From: Cristatella mucedo
Lineage: Eukaryota > Bryozoa > Phylactolaemata > Cristatellidae
DNA length: 64,000 nt
NCBI GenBank assembly: GCA_009760855.2
Contig: WPIO01000087.1
Span: 1,465,001-1,529,000, forward strand
Direction of reading: 5' to 3'
Shown here: positions 50,315 to 62,812 of the stretch, in pieces
Layout of the letters: each line of letters starts with the position of its first letter
Position numbering within the stretch: the stretch's first letter is position 1
The notes under the pieces: generated by a model
Told to the model about the DNA's origin: nothing
The model's input: only the letters and a program-made list of their open reading frames with translations
Database searches by the model: none
Position numbers and translations under genes: made by a program

Positions 50315-52683
50315 GTACGCTGCAAGCGACGGCTGCCCCGAGGAGCCGCCACGGCCGACTACTTCCCCCCACCCACCCTCGGGGAGCCCTGCTGCTGCCG
50401 CTGCCGCCTGCTGCGGTGGCGGCGGCGGTCCTCGCCGTCGCCGCAGTGGCCCCTGCCGCCACCGCTGCCTCGTTTACGAGCTCGTGCGTCCTGCGGTAGA
50501 ACCTCGCGTGGGCGAGGAGTAAAAAAAAGGAGAAGGAAACGAAAAAGCGACGGAGAGACTCGGCTGGCTGGCCGCGTGGCGGCCGCGGGTCGCCGTCTGC
50601 TCTCTCCCGCCGCCGCCGCCGCGGCTTTTTCCGTACGGCCGTCAGAGCGAGCGTTGGCGGCGGCCAGGGCGGGCCTGGGCTGCGCCCTCCTCTGCGTCCG
50701 CGATCCCCCAGCGTTGGCGGCGCTGGCGTGGCCAGACAGCGAGCGCAGCCTTGCATCGCTCGCGCCGGCGCGAGGTCGTCGCGCGGGAAAGGAAGGGCAG
50801 GGAAGTAACGTGGGACATCGATTGACCTCTTGTTTATTCGCTGCATTCCGAAGCCTCCTTGTTCCGGCTGCAATCTAGTCCGCTTTAGTCCTATCAACGC
50901 CTAAAAGCTCGCAGTAAGATTGTCCTTTTCATGTCCGCTTCGCTAGGCAATGCTGGCACCCTTGAGCAAACGATTCCGTCTCGACGTCGCTGTCTGTCGA
51001 TAGGCGGCGCCGGCGTAACGCGCGAGCGCCCCGCGACGACGGCGTTCCAGCGTCTCGCATCGCGCCCTGCGACGTGCCGACGTCGCGACGAGACGTGGCC
51101 CGCCCCACACGCCACCCTGCCCCGCGAACCGGCTATTTTCGGACCTGCAGCGCTTTTCGCCATCCGCCGGCCAGTTGCCGCCGGCCCGCCGCCGCCAGCT
51201 CGTAGCCGAGTGTCGTCCCCGAGCAAGCGACAGTTCGCGGAAGGTTCGCAGCTTTGTCAGTAATGACGCACGATTAGAGCCCGACCGGGACTCGATAGCG
51301 CAGAGGTCGCGATTGACGTATAAACCGTTAGCCCGGCGGCATTGCGATCGCTTGCGCCAGTTACTTCCTCGTCCGCCGCCGGCTCCGCTCTCGGCGGCCT
51401 CGCCCGCTGCCGACCGCCCGTAAAGCTAGCGAGCGAGGCCGCCGGCTCTAGCGCTGACGTTGGCGAAGTCGCGGAGTTCCGTGCGACCGCGGTTTCGCTC
51501 TACTTTCTCGCTGCGCGCGCGCCCCTCCGGCCCAGAACTAAGAACAGGCCAGTCCAACCCACACCCGTCGCCCCTACTCCCCCGCCCCCCGATGGTGAGT
51601 CGGTCTTACCTGCCTCGGCGAGCGTGCTCACGACATTCGCAGACTTGCGCGCGCCTTGCGGCGCCGCGGTCGCCGTATGCTCGCCGGCATACGCTTCGAG
51701 TCAGGCGATTCTGCCAGTCTTCGCTCGGAACTGTCGCTGCCGCCCGCCGCGCTGACCCAGCGCGCCGTGCACCTCGCGGCGTGCTGGCGCCCCCGGGGAT
51801 GCTTGCGACTGGACTCGGCCTAGAGCGAGGCAGATCCTTACGACGCCGAACGGGCGGCGGCCCTATTCGGCGTCCTGTAGGCGGCGGGAGCCTCGAGCGT
51901 CTCTCGTGCGGCCGCGACCGCGGCTCGTTGGCCCACACGTTGCCCAACCTCGTCGTCGCGAACCTGAACAGCTGCCTCGGTTGGCCCACAGGCCGACGAA
52001 CTGCGTGCGGGTGGGCATACGGGGGTAGACGGGCATACGGGGGTAGACGGGCATACGGGGTAATAATGATAATAATAATAATGTACTTGATAAAGCGCCC
52101 TCAGAGAACTTAATCTCTTTCTAGGCGCTTTACATTTCTGCAAAGGGAAATGCATAGACGGGCATACGGGGGGCAGACGGCGCGGAGGGTAGGGGTAGGT
52201 AGGGACGGTACGGTGGGAGGGTAGGGGTTCGCTCTTGCGATGCACCGGTGACTCGGCGGCGGCCACCGACACCGGTCAAGGTCGGGCCTGTGGACCCGAG
52301 GCGAAGTTCGGCGGGCGGAAGTGAGCCGTTACTCCGCTCGATTCGCCTTTCTTCTCGCTAGCTGCCGCTGCAGCCGCCGCCGCCGGCTGACCTCGCAGCT
52401 CGCGCGTACCGCTGACCCGCTTCCTCGGTCGCTCTTCTTCCTCCAGCCGCGGCGACGGAAAAGTGTTCCGCTTCGCTTGCGGTAGCTTCGCAGGCGGTGA
52501 GAGCACCGCTCTAAACGAGGTTGCGGACGAGTGCAGACGCGCCGCCGTGCCTCCTGACCCGCTGAGCGGCGGCGGCCGGCCCCTCCCCTCGCTCCCCGCC
52601 CCCTCCCCCCCACCGCACAGCACCGGCAGGCCGCTCGGGCTTGTGCTTCCGCTCGTCGCTCACGGTCCCACTTCCGTCTGCAG
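50315..52683 (+). other. Intron of the TGF-beta ligand gene
   Basis: 2369 bp, GT at 50315 and AG at 52682-52683 (cttccgtctgcag). Removing it joins phase 1 to phase 1 and rebuilds a Gly codon. It contains a short retroelement tail (52061-52155) and an isolated donor-like 'gatggtgagtcgg' at about 51591. A small additional exon cannot be excluded but is not needed for the frame. Confidence 0.75.
52061..52155 (-). mobile_element. Solo LINE-A tail with 17-bp flanking repeat, in intron
   Basis: Plus strand: AAT-rich run, 'ttgataaagcgccctcagag', 'cttaatctctttctaggcgc', 'tttacatttctgcaaagg'. Both sides carry tagacgggcatacgggg (52044-52060 and 52155-52171). This is either the target duplication of retrotransposition or two units of a local 18-bp tandem repeat. 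Confidence 0.8.
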
Positions 52684-53654
52684 GCGACGATGACGACGAC
52701 GACGGCGGCGGCTCGAACTTCCGCTTTCGCTTCGACGTCGACATACCGCGCTCGGACGAGGCCGGCCGCCGCAATCGAGTCGAGTCGGCGATGCTGCACC
52801 TGTACAAGAAGGCCGTGCGGCCGCACAACCTCCGCGACAACCTCAACGTGGCCGCCAACGTGGCCGTCAGCGTGCACCAGCTGCTCGCCGGCGGCCTGCG
52901 GCGGCTGATCGGCGTGCGCGTCGTCTCGCTGGCCGAGCGCGGCTGGATCAGCCTCGACGTCACCGAGGCGGTTCGGAGCTGGCTCGACGAGCCGCCCGAA
53001 GCCAATCGAGGCCGCCTGCTCGTCGACGCGGCGCCGCCGAACAATCTCTCCGCTCTGCTCGACTTCGCCGGCGGCGGCGGTGGCGGCGATTACGACGAGC
53101 CATCCGCGTGGACGGCGCACAGTCGCGAGCCGCTGCTGGACGTTCGCGTCTATCAGCAGCAGCAGCAGAGGCGGCGACGGCCGCAAAAGTTGCCGTCGCC
53201 GAGCAGGACGTCGCGAGCGCGACGAGACGCCGCCAGCGACGACGGCGGCGGCCTACTGCGGCAAAAGCAGCAGCCCAAGCGGCCCGGCTCGCCGCGGCGC
53301 GGCCTCGGAGGAGCCGCCGCCGCCGGGTCGGAGCGCTGCGTACCGGGCCAGTGCTGCCGCAAACGCTTGACCATCTCGTTCGCCGAAGACCTCGACTGGA
53401 AGTGGGTGGTCGGGCCGGCGAAGTTCGACGCCTACTACTGCGAGGGCGGCTGCGTCGGCGACTACAAGGCCGCAAACAACTTCGCCGAAGTGAAGAAAGC
53501 GCTTCGGCGTGTCGGCCGCGTCAGCCCGAGCCCGCGCAGCCACTGCACGCCGACGCGCTACAAGCCGCTGTCGATCGCGCACCTGGACGCCCGCGGCGAA
53601 TTGATCATCACGGAGAAGCGCGACATGATCGTGGAGGAGTGCGGCTGCGCCTAG
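52684..53654 (+). CDS. TGF-beta superfamily ligand, exon 2 (prodomain, cleavage site, cysteine knot)
   Basis: Exon 2 completes codon 156 and encodes the remainder of a 478-residue precursor. It starts with a six-Asp/Gly run, then prodomain arm sequence (F-R-F-R-F-D-V, residues 168-174; G-W-I-S-L-D-V-T-E-A-V-R-S-W-L, 242-256), a Gln5-Arg4 run (313-321) and a convertase site R-A-R-R|D after residue 336. The mature part is 142 residues with a 37-residue basic, Gly/Ala-rich lead before the first cysteine. Knot cysteines are 374, 379, 380, 408, 412, 443, 475 and 477, ending in E-E-C-G-C-A. W-K-W-V-V-G-P, Y-Y-C-E-G-G-C and M-I-V-E-E-C-G-C place it in the activin/GDF8-11/TGF-beta group; I cannot name the orthologue. 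His442 replaces the cysteine that normally links the dimer, so the dimer is probably non-covalent, as in GDF9/BMP15. Such ligands signal through type I/II receptor kinases and Smads. Confidence 0.92.
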
Positions 53655-54207
53655 CGGCCAGCCGGTCCGCGCGCGCGCGCGCGGCGTCCGTCCCCCCCCC
53701 CCTGCGCGGCCACTTTCGTTCGCCTTTGAAACTTTGACGGCCGGAAGCAGAAGCGCAGGCGAGGCTACCTGCTCGAGTCACTCTCGCGACGACGGCGCCA
53801 GTGCGGGCCGCGCCCAGCGCTAGACCGACCGCTGCGCCCCCTGTCGGCGCGGCGCCGACGGGCTTCAGGCGCTCGGGCTCATTCCTCCCTTGGACGCCGT
53901 CGCCGCCGCCGCCGCGAACTCGCTGCGCTGACAAAGGCGGCGGCGGCGGCGGCGCGAAGACTTTCTTCGTCGGGTCGGTCGCCGCTGGCGCGGAAGTCTT
54001 GGCCTCGGCGCGGCAGCTGCCGCCGGTGCGGCTCGCCGGAGGAGTCGGCCGGCCAGCCGACCGAGGCTCTCTCGAACTGGCCGGCCAGTTCTTAACGCAC
54101 GCCTCGAAGTCCAAGCCGAACATCGAAGCGGCGGCGAGCTCGCTGGGCCCTTCCCCCTCCCTGCAGCCGGCTGGCTAGGATTGCCAGCGGGTCTCGCCGG
54201 CCGCTCG

Positions 54208-54227
54208 TTTATTTATTTATTTATTTG
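54208..54227 (+). promoter_or_regulatory. AU-rich element in the likely 3' UTR
   Basis: tttatttatttatttatttg contains three overlapping ATTTA pentamers, the class II instability element of cytokine-type mRNAs. It lies about 550 nt after the stop codon and 55 nt before an AATAAA, in otherwise GC-rich DNA. Function is inferred. Confidence 0.5.
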
Positions 54228-54281
54228 CAATCCGCTGGCGCCGATCCTTAGCCAAACTGGTGCCGCCGCCATCGGTCTTTG

Positions 54282-54287
54282 AATAAA
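54282..54287 (+). terminator. Candidate poly(A) signal AATAAA
   Basis: First AATAAA after the ligand stop codon (628 nt downstream). A second is at 54690-54695. Either could end the transcript. Confidence 0.5.
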
Positions 54288-54819
54288 TTATTTTCGCATC
54301 GCTGGGATACCGCTTACGTCCGGCTCCGCGGCAGGCGCTCGCTGCTGCCACGTGACCCGACCCAAGCGGGCTTCCGGAGAAACCGGCCATTTCGGCACGA
54401 AAATGGCGGGCCCCAGTGCCACCTTGTGGGTCTCTACTTCGCCAGCGGACCGAGTGTACCCTAAGCGACCACCCGAAAGTTGGGCTCCGGTCTCTCGGGC
54501 ATTTTGGTCTGAGAAAAGGTTCACGGTTTCGCGCTCGCCGAACTCGCTCGCTCGCCTCCGACGTCCATTGCCGTGGTCCATTCCGCGCCTCCGACGCGCC
54601 GACGCGGTGCAAACGCGTCGTGGCAACTTCTCACTAAATTCCTCAGCTCGCAGACGGCGCAGCGGCGCACCTAGTCCTTACAGACTCGCAATAAATTGCC
54701 CCGGTTATAAACGAGGCGTGCGGCTCCCACGTCCCGTCAGAGCTTCGGGCGTGCAATGGCGGCACCCCCCCCCCCGCTACGGCGGTAGCCTCGGACCGCC
54801 GCCCAACTAGGGGACAGGG

Positions 54820-54955
54820 GACGCCTGAACCTTAGCGCGCGGCTAGTGACTTGCAGGTGCTGCGCGCACAAATACACGTACGTGTGCCCACAACAGCAGG
54901 AACGCGGCGGCGGCGACGAAAAGCGCTCGTGCCTCAGCGTAAGCCAATCAATCAA
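54820..54955 (+). repeat. Family D repeat, partial
   Basis: Shares 'cggctagtgacttgcagg' and 'ctcgtgcctcagcgtaagcc'-like blocks with 8983-9180. Confidence 0.45.
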
Positions 54956-55320
54956 TGGTCAAGGTCAAAGTCAATCAATGGTCAGTATTGTATGCGGCCG
55001 TATGGCTTGTATGCGGCTTCGCCAGGGTTGCTGTAATAGCGGCGGCAAAAGAGCAGCCGCGTAGTGGAAAGGAAGCCCAAACACTCCCCCTCCCCAAACA
55101 CAAATACATAGAAAAACCGGCTGCGTCCTCGACGAGTTACAACGCGCCGAGATGTTTTGACAAAGCAACTGGTGCGGCTTCGTCACGGATGACTTTGCAT
55201 CATCGTGCGTCGAGCTGCCGGTGTTCGTGGCGCGGCGGTAGCAGCACCGTACGCGTGCTCCACCGCCTCGGCGACGGGCGTGACACCGGCAGCTGAGTGT
55301 GCGTGCGGTGCTGCTACTGC

Positions 55321-55531
<211 letters not shown>

Positions 55532-55700
55532 TACTCGTGAACTCGCCATTTCCGAGAGCGAGGCATCGTCGAGCGGCACCCGACGACGGTCGCGGCGGCA
55601 GTAGCAGCAGCAAGCACAGTCCAGGCCACTTCGGCGGCTGCAAGCTCAGAGCTCTAGAGCTGCACAGGCTTGTATGCGGCCTCGGCCACAGATTACGTAA

Positions 55701-55950
55701 TGACACTTTCCTGCTGCCGACTCTGGCGCATCCTTTCCAGCCGTTCCTGAGCTGCTACTTCCATGCTACTCACTAGCTCAACTGTTCTCCTGACTCTGAG
55801 ATGCTGCCCACTTTTTGTTATTGCGTGAGATAAAGTCTGCCGGCTACTGAATGCCGCTTAAGCTTTGAGTGGGCTATGCAAAACTCTCCTTCGAAACACC
55901 CACACAGTCTCTGTTGCTTTGTGGAGCTACAGAAGGAGACACATTACATT
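55701..55950 (+). mobile_element. LINE-B 3' end
   Basis: 'cctgagctgctacttccatg', 'gagtgggctatgcaaaactc' and 'tttgtggagctacagaagga', ending in an ACATTA-rich tail. Confidence 0.75.
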
Positions 55951-56662
55951 AAATTGCATCGTTTAGTCATTCCATGGCCGTTAAAATTCAGGAACTGCGT
56001 ACAGCGATTATCTGGCTGATTAAGCGCCGCTTCAAATAGTTGAAGCCACGCCTCGATGCGAGGCTAGCGTGACGTGGCGAGGCTGCCACAATACATGCGA
56101 GCATCATGACGGTGGCAGCAGTGCCATGAGGCGCAGTTTCGTCGGTAATTTGCCACACGTCTGCAAGGACGGCAGCGCCGGCACGCCGCTATTCGTTTCG
56201 AATCCCGTACTTCAGTGAAAAGCCGCTGCACCTCATAACACCTCGCTTTCCCTCATTACTCGTCGGAAGTATTGAATGATTCGTGCTGACGACCCCTTGC
56301 CAGCACCAATCATCTTGCGTTGGTCTCATCACTCGCAGCCATGTTTGCGAGCTGTGTACCTGAAACTGTTTCCTGTATTGGCAAGTAAGGAAAGGCACGT
56401 ACTGATGGAAGCGTCTCGAGCCGCCTGTAATTCACCAATTACTGCACCCAAATTGGGCATTCGAAAGAGGAATTTCCCGGTGAAATCGTGCGATTCGTTC
56501 GAGCAACGCTCAAAAAATTGAGAAAATTGCTGAAAAAATATTGTTCAGAAAGTATATGCGCATTCAGAGGCAACTACTATCAGAGGCAGAAAGGGCCGGT
56601 GCACAGCATATCGAGGCATTTAGATTCAATCTTGTCGAGTCTGGTTATCGTGAAAAAATAAT
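55951..56662. other. No gene recognised
   Basis: Short frames only (81 codons at most). Confidence 0.5.
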
Positions 56663-56882
56663 AGCTGATTTAACAGCCTTTTTTTGCAGAGCGACAGAAA
56701 AGTGCCTAGAAAAAGATTGAGCTCTCCGAGGGCGCTATATAAAATGTATTATTATTATTATTCTTATGGCCACCGCCCGCAGCGGCAATAAAGGATCGGC
56801 CAAAGCAGAATTTAAACCCACGATCTCGGGACCGAGTTCGTGATCAGCAACCGCCTTACCTAGTTTGCCACCGCGGCTCACC
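56663..56882 (-). mobile_element. SINE-A interrupted by a solo tail
   Basis: Antisense SINE-A (end at 56663, body hairpin, decayed B box 'gaatttaaacccac', head end 'ccttacctagtttgccacc') split at about 56698. The plus-strand solo stem-loop tail at 56699-56763 ('gcctagaaaaagattgagct', 'gagggcgctatataaaatgt', (ATT)n) interrupts it. Confidence 0.75.
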
Positions 56883-57547
56883 TGCTGCAGAGGCATCGCG
56901 ATGTCTGAAGCAAAGTATATTATTTATTGCTATTATTATATATATCTATGTATTATAGTATATTATCTGAACTAAAAGCGATCGCTAACCAGTGGCAGTT
57001 GGTTGAGAGTGATGACGGGGCAAAATCGCCAAGCACTAGATAATGTCAGAGCGCTAGTGTCAGCGGGAGGAGTGAACTTACTACCATAAATCTAAAATAT
57101 ATGCGATCGCCACAAGATGTCCACCGATGCCAGAGATGCGGGGCATAGTTCAAGCCCAGTGCTCTGAAATCGGTGCATCCGACAAACGGCGCGAGCAGCC
57201 GCAGTCTAGGATTTTACAAGAGAGCATCGACAAGGCCACCGCCGCCGCTCGTGCACTTGTTCAGTACCCGCGACCCGTGACTAGCGATCCGGAGCGCGAC
57301 GGAGGCTGAGAGATTCGGTGCCTGCTATGGCCACCCCGGAGCCTCTGACTGCTTTAAATCGCTTCGAGACTACGACTGTGGAAGCTGCTGAAATTATTGA
57401 CTGCTGAGCTGATGCTGGGAAAAGGTGCGTTACTACTCTACGATCGTGCTGCTGAAGGCGTTTGTACCACTTGTCATCTGATTTTTGTCAAGCCTCGCTA
57501 TTTGCCAGATGAGGTAATGTACTTTGAGAAATTTGGTTTAGTGACAT
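56883..57547. other. No gene recognised
   Basis: A 60-codon frame at 57127 has no recognisable features. AT-rich at 56920-56965. Confidence 0.5.
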
Positions 57548-57685
<138 letters not shown>

Positions 57686-57873
57686 TAGTTATTTAGCAAG
57701 CTAGTTATACTTGACAGAAGCAGGTCTATGTAAAGCAGAAGTAGGGCTGTGGGAATAGGGTCTAGAGAAAGCTTCTTTGATGGGGAGATGAACTTCGAAA
57801 TGATATGGCAAGCTTGAATGTGGACAACGAGGTTCCACGAGGAAATGTGAGAGTGAATTTCAGTGAGGATTTT

Positions 57874-57877
<4 letters not shown>

Positions 57878-57908
<31 letters not shown>

Positions 57909-57937
57909 GATTGAAAGAGAGAGAGTGGGAGACAGAG

Positions 57938-57979
<42 letters not shown>

Positions 57980-58010
57980 GGATGGAGAGAGAGACAGAGA
58001 GTCAGAGAGT
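57878..58010. repeat. (GA)n microsatellite, interrupted
   Basis: GA runs with GGG, GTGG and GATC interruptions. Confidence 0.9.
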
Positions 58011-58938
58011 TTTTAGGAGTTGAGTAATGGTCGATAGCAGCAGCATCATTTTTGAGTTGGGCCCCAATGAGTCTTTGAGCGTGTTTTTCACGTTCGACTT
58101 CGCCGGGGCATGCCATTGGCATGATCTACAGTCTTCCTTGTATGCTGGTCAATGAGACGTAAGTCCTGAGTTGTAATGCTTTTCTAGCTTTCGCTTGGTT
58201 GTATAGTATGTTGGTATGCTTAGCTATTTCAATGAGTTTAAAAAAGCAGAGGCCGTCTGTGCAAAAGCGTTCGGCGTGCTCAGTTAGAGGAGGAAATTTT
58301 TTCTGCAACGTCTTCGAGTGTTATTTTGTAGCACTCTACCAGTAAGGACAGGCTGGAAGGAATATTGAGCATCGCGGGCGAGGAAAATATTTTCGCGAGG
58401 ACATCGCCAATGAAAAGTGTATTACATTTTCGCGATTATTCGCAGATTATTTTGGACGCGAGGGGAGGACACAAATTAAGCAGACTGAGTGAGCAGATCT
58501 ACGTGTGTTCAGATCTACGCATCATTTTGGTGTGATAACAGGAGACGAAAACACGCATTCATGAGATACCATTCGCTCGAGCGTGTGACTTTTGTGTTTG
58601 TGGAGTTATGCATACGAGTCGCAAGAAAACGTGAGTCGTTCAGCGAACAGAAAATTCGGCCCTTCAGGCTTCAGCTAATTTGTCAAAATGAAACATCCAG
58701 GATGAGGAAGGCGTGGTTTCTCGCAAACACAATGATAACGAGACCCGAATAACCTTAAATAAAGGCAAACTTGGACTTGATAACTGTGGGGCGATATATT
58801 ACTGACTGCATTTACAACTTGCTGACTCAAAACAAAAGGTTCGAAAGAGGAAAGCTTACAGGAAGGTGAATGGTTTGAAGTTGAGGTAAGAATGAGCGAC
58901 GGTGACATCAATTTTCCGCTTAAGAGGACTCCGCATTT
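58011..58938. other. No gene recognised
   Basis: AT-leaning DNA with frames of at most 87 codons. Confidence 0.5.
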
Positions 58939-59148
58939 TTCTGTCTTTGTCTGACTGCGTCTGCCTGCCTGTATGTCTGTCTCTGTCTCTGCCTCTGTCT
59001 CTGTCTCTCTCCCTCTGTCTTTCTCTGTCTGTCTCTCTGTCTCTATCTGTCTCTGTATTTGTCTCTCTCTCTGTGTGTCTCTGTCTCTCTCTGTGTCTCT
59101 CTCTGTGTCTCTCTCTGTGTCTCTCTCTGTGTCTCTCTCTGTCTCTGT
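58939..59148. repeat. (CTGT)/(CT)n microsatellite
   Basis: Pyrimidine-rich with regular CTGTCTCT and TGTGTCTC units. It is preceded by 'cgcttaagaggactccgcat', which also occurs upstream of the CT tract near 43760. Confidence 0.9.
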
Positions 59149-59194
59149 AATTATAAGAATAATAATGCACTTGATAAAGCGCCCTCAGAGAACT

Positions 59195-59259
<65 letters not shown>

Positions 59260-59715
59260 GGCGCTTTACATTTGCTGCAAAGGGAAATGCAATTGAATGG
59301 TGAGTAAAATTAGGCTTGATAAACAAACAAAATGAATAACATGGTTGGGGGTGACATGCACAGGGTCAGCATGCAAATGTGGTTAGTGGCAGCATGCACA
59401 GTGCTTAGCCTGGTGGGGGAGAAGATCTGATAAATAGGCTGGAGCCAAAGAATGAAGGGACCTAAAAGTGAGTGACACAACCTTGAAGTCAATGGTTGCT
59501 TGACTGGGAGTCAGTAAAGGTCGGCGAGAAATGGCGTGATGTGGCAATTGCGACACACACGATAGCTCACCCTAGCTGCAGAGTTTTGCACAAGCTGTAA
59601 GCGACTGATTGCACAAGCCGATGAACTAGCAAGTAGTGAGTTACAGAAGTCAAGACGGAATGTCACAAATGCATGGACGAATTTAGATGTGCTATCCCTG
59701 TCTAAATAAGCCCGA
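59149..59715 (-). mobile_element. LINE-A 3' part with a microsatellite inside its tail hairpin
   Basis: Antisense tail ('aataatgcacttgataaagc'), then the stem-loop whose central 'aatctctttctagg' is expanded into about 60 bp of CT (59198-59258). The 3' UTR and RT C-terminus follow to about 59715. Frames are broken. Confidence 0.85.
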
Positions 59716-59944
59716 ACTTTAGCTCTGTCTCTGTCTGTTTCTGTCTGTCTCTCTCTGTGTCTGTCTCTGTCTGTCTCTGTCTCTCTGACTCTGTCTCTCT
59801 GTCTCTTGCTGTCTCTCTGTCTTTCTGTGTCTCTCTGTGTCTTTCTGTCTCTCTGTCTCTCTGTCTCTCTCTCTATCTCTCTCTCTCTATGTATATATAT
59901 ATATATATATTATATATTATATATATATATATATAATATATATA

Positions 59945-60027
<83 letters not shown>

Positions 60028-60028
60028 C
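59716..60028. repeat. (CTGT)n/(CT)n followed by (AT)n
   Basis: Pyrimidine tract to about 59888, then about 140 bp of AT with TTATA slips. Confidence 0.95.
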
Positions 60029-61478
<1,450 letters not shown>

Positions 61479-62100
61479 AGCGATGAAGAAGGTGAAGGTG
61501 AGTGCCGAGTAAGCGATGAAGAAAAGAGCGAAGAGTGCTGAGCTGAGCTATCACTAACCTCTGACCTCTGTCATTCACCTCTTGCTCGACTACGCAGACC
61601 GGAGCTTGGCACCTCCAGACGCTGGGAAGGGAGCGGCGGGTCACTCGCGACCGGACGTGTAACTCTTTTTGCTAAACGCCAAGCATCCCCAACTGTAAAA
61701 ATTGAATTACAGATGAAACCATCATTAGCTGAAGTCACTCTCTATGGACGAGTAATAACATGCCGAAATCAATCTCCTCCCACGAATAGCTAGATTCAAA
61801 TTACTGCAGATAAAAAAAGATTTCCAAAATTGAAGCTGCAAATACCTGGTCACTAAGTCGTCAATATGGTTTCATGTTTTTGTTTTTTCGTTGACTTAAT
61901 TTAGCGTTGACTTAATTTTAATTTAGATGGAGTCAGAAGAGGCGATTCTGTTGAAAGCATTTCGCGATACCGGAACGCGAACGAGGACGGCGGTGGGGGA
62001 AATAGAGATAGTAAAACGTAGTGCGCTAAGAAACGCGACAAAAAAGCTGCGATCAATTTATTGAAAGCCAGATGAATTAATGCGGTAGAGTAAATAAAAC
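61479..62100. other. No gene recognised
   Basis: No repeat or coding signal, apart from a duplicated 'gttgacttaattt' (about 61890-61925). Confidence 0.5.
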
Positions 62101-62763
62101 TAGAGATACGATTATAGACTCAGCGAGATGGCTGCAAGGTTAGCCTTCAAGTCCCAGAGGTTTGAGCACGTGTCTCCTTTGCTAAAAGAGGTAGGATGGC
62201 TGCCGGTTGAGCAACGAATGCAGGGCAAAGTTTTTATGCTGACGCACAAGGCCCGCCACGGCTTGGCTCCTTCATACCTAGCTGAACTGCTGCATTTCAG
62301 CATATTTACACCCTCAGGTCCTGTGTGACCGAGCTGAACTATACCTAGCTGAACTGGCGCACCAGTTTCAGCATCTTCGCGCCCTCAGGTCCTGTTTGGA
62401 CAATAAATTAGCTGTTCCATTTCTCTGCTTACAGACCGGTTGGCGACAGAAGCTTTAGCTCTGCAGGTCCTAGACTGTGGAACTCGCTTCCACAATTCTT
62501 ACGCAACGACAACTACTCTCCTGCAGCCGACTATGGCTCATCCTTTTCAGCGGTCCTGAGCTGCTACTTCCATGCTACTCACGCCCTCAACTGCTCTCCT
62601 GACTCTGCTATGCTTCCCACTTTTTTTGTTGTTTCGTGAGACGAAGTCTGTTGGCTACCGAATGCGTACCGAAAGCTGCTTGGGCTGGGAGTGCGCTAAC
62701 AAAACCCTCCTGCGTAACACCCACACAGCATTTATGGCTTTGTGGAGTTACAGACGGAGATAC
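62101..62763 (+). mobile_element. LINE-B, 3' part
   Basis: Encodes A-A-R-L-A-F-K-S-Q-R-F-E-H-V-S-P-L-L-K and G-L-A-P-S-Y-L-A-E-L-L as at 24114. A short internal duplication of the 'taccta-gctgaact' stretch (about 62275 and 62342) breaks the frame. 3' end 'tttgtggagttacagacgga'. Confidence 0.8.
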
Positions 62764-62812
62764 ATGAGACGGACAGACAGACGGACAGACAGACAAACAG
62801 ACTAACAAACAG
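62764..62812. repeat. (GACA)n tail of LINE-B
   Basis: 'gacggacagacagacggaca' type repeats grow directly from the LINE-B end. Confidence 0.9.
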
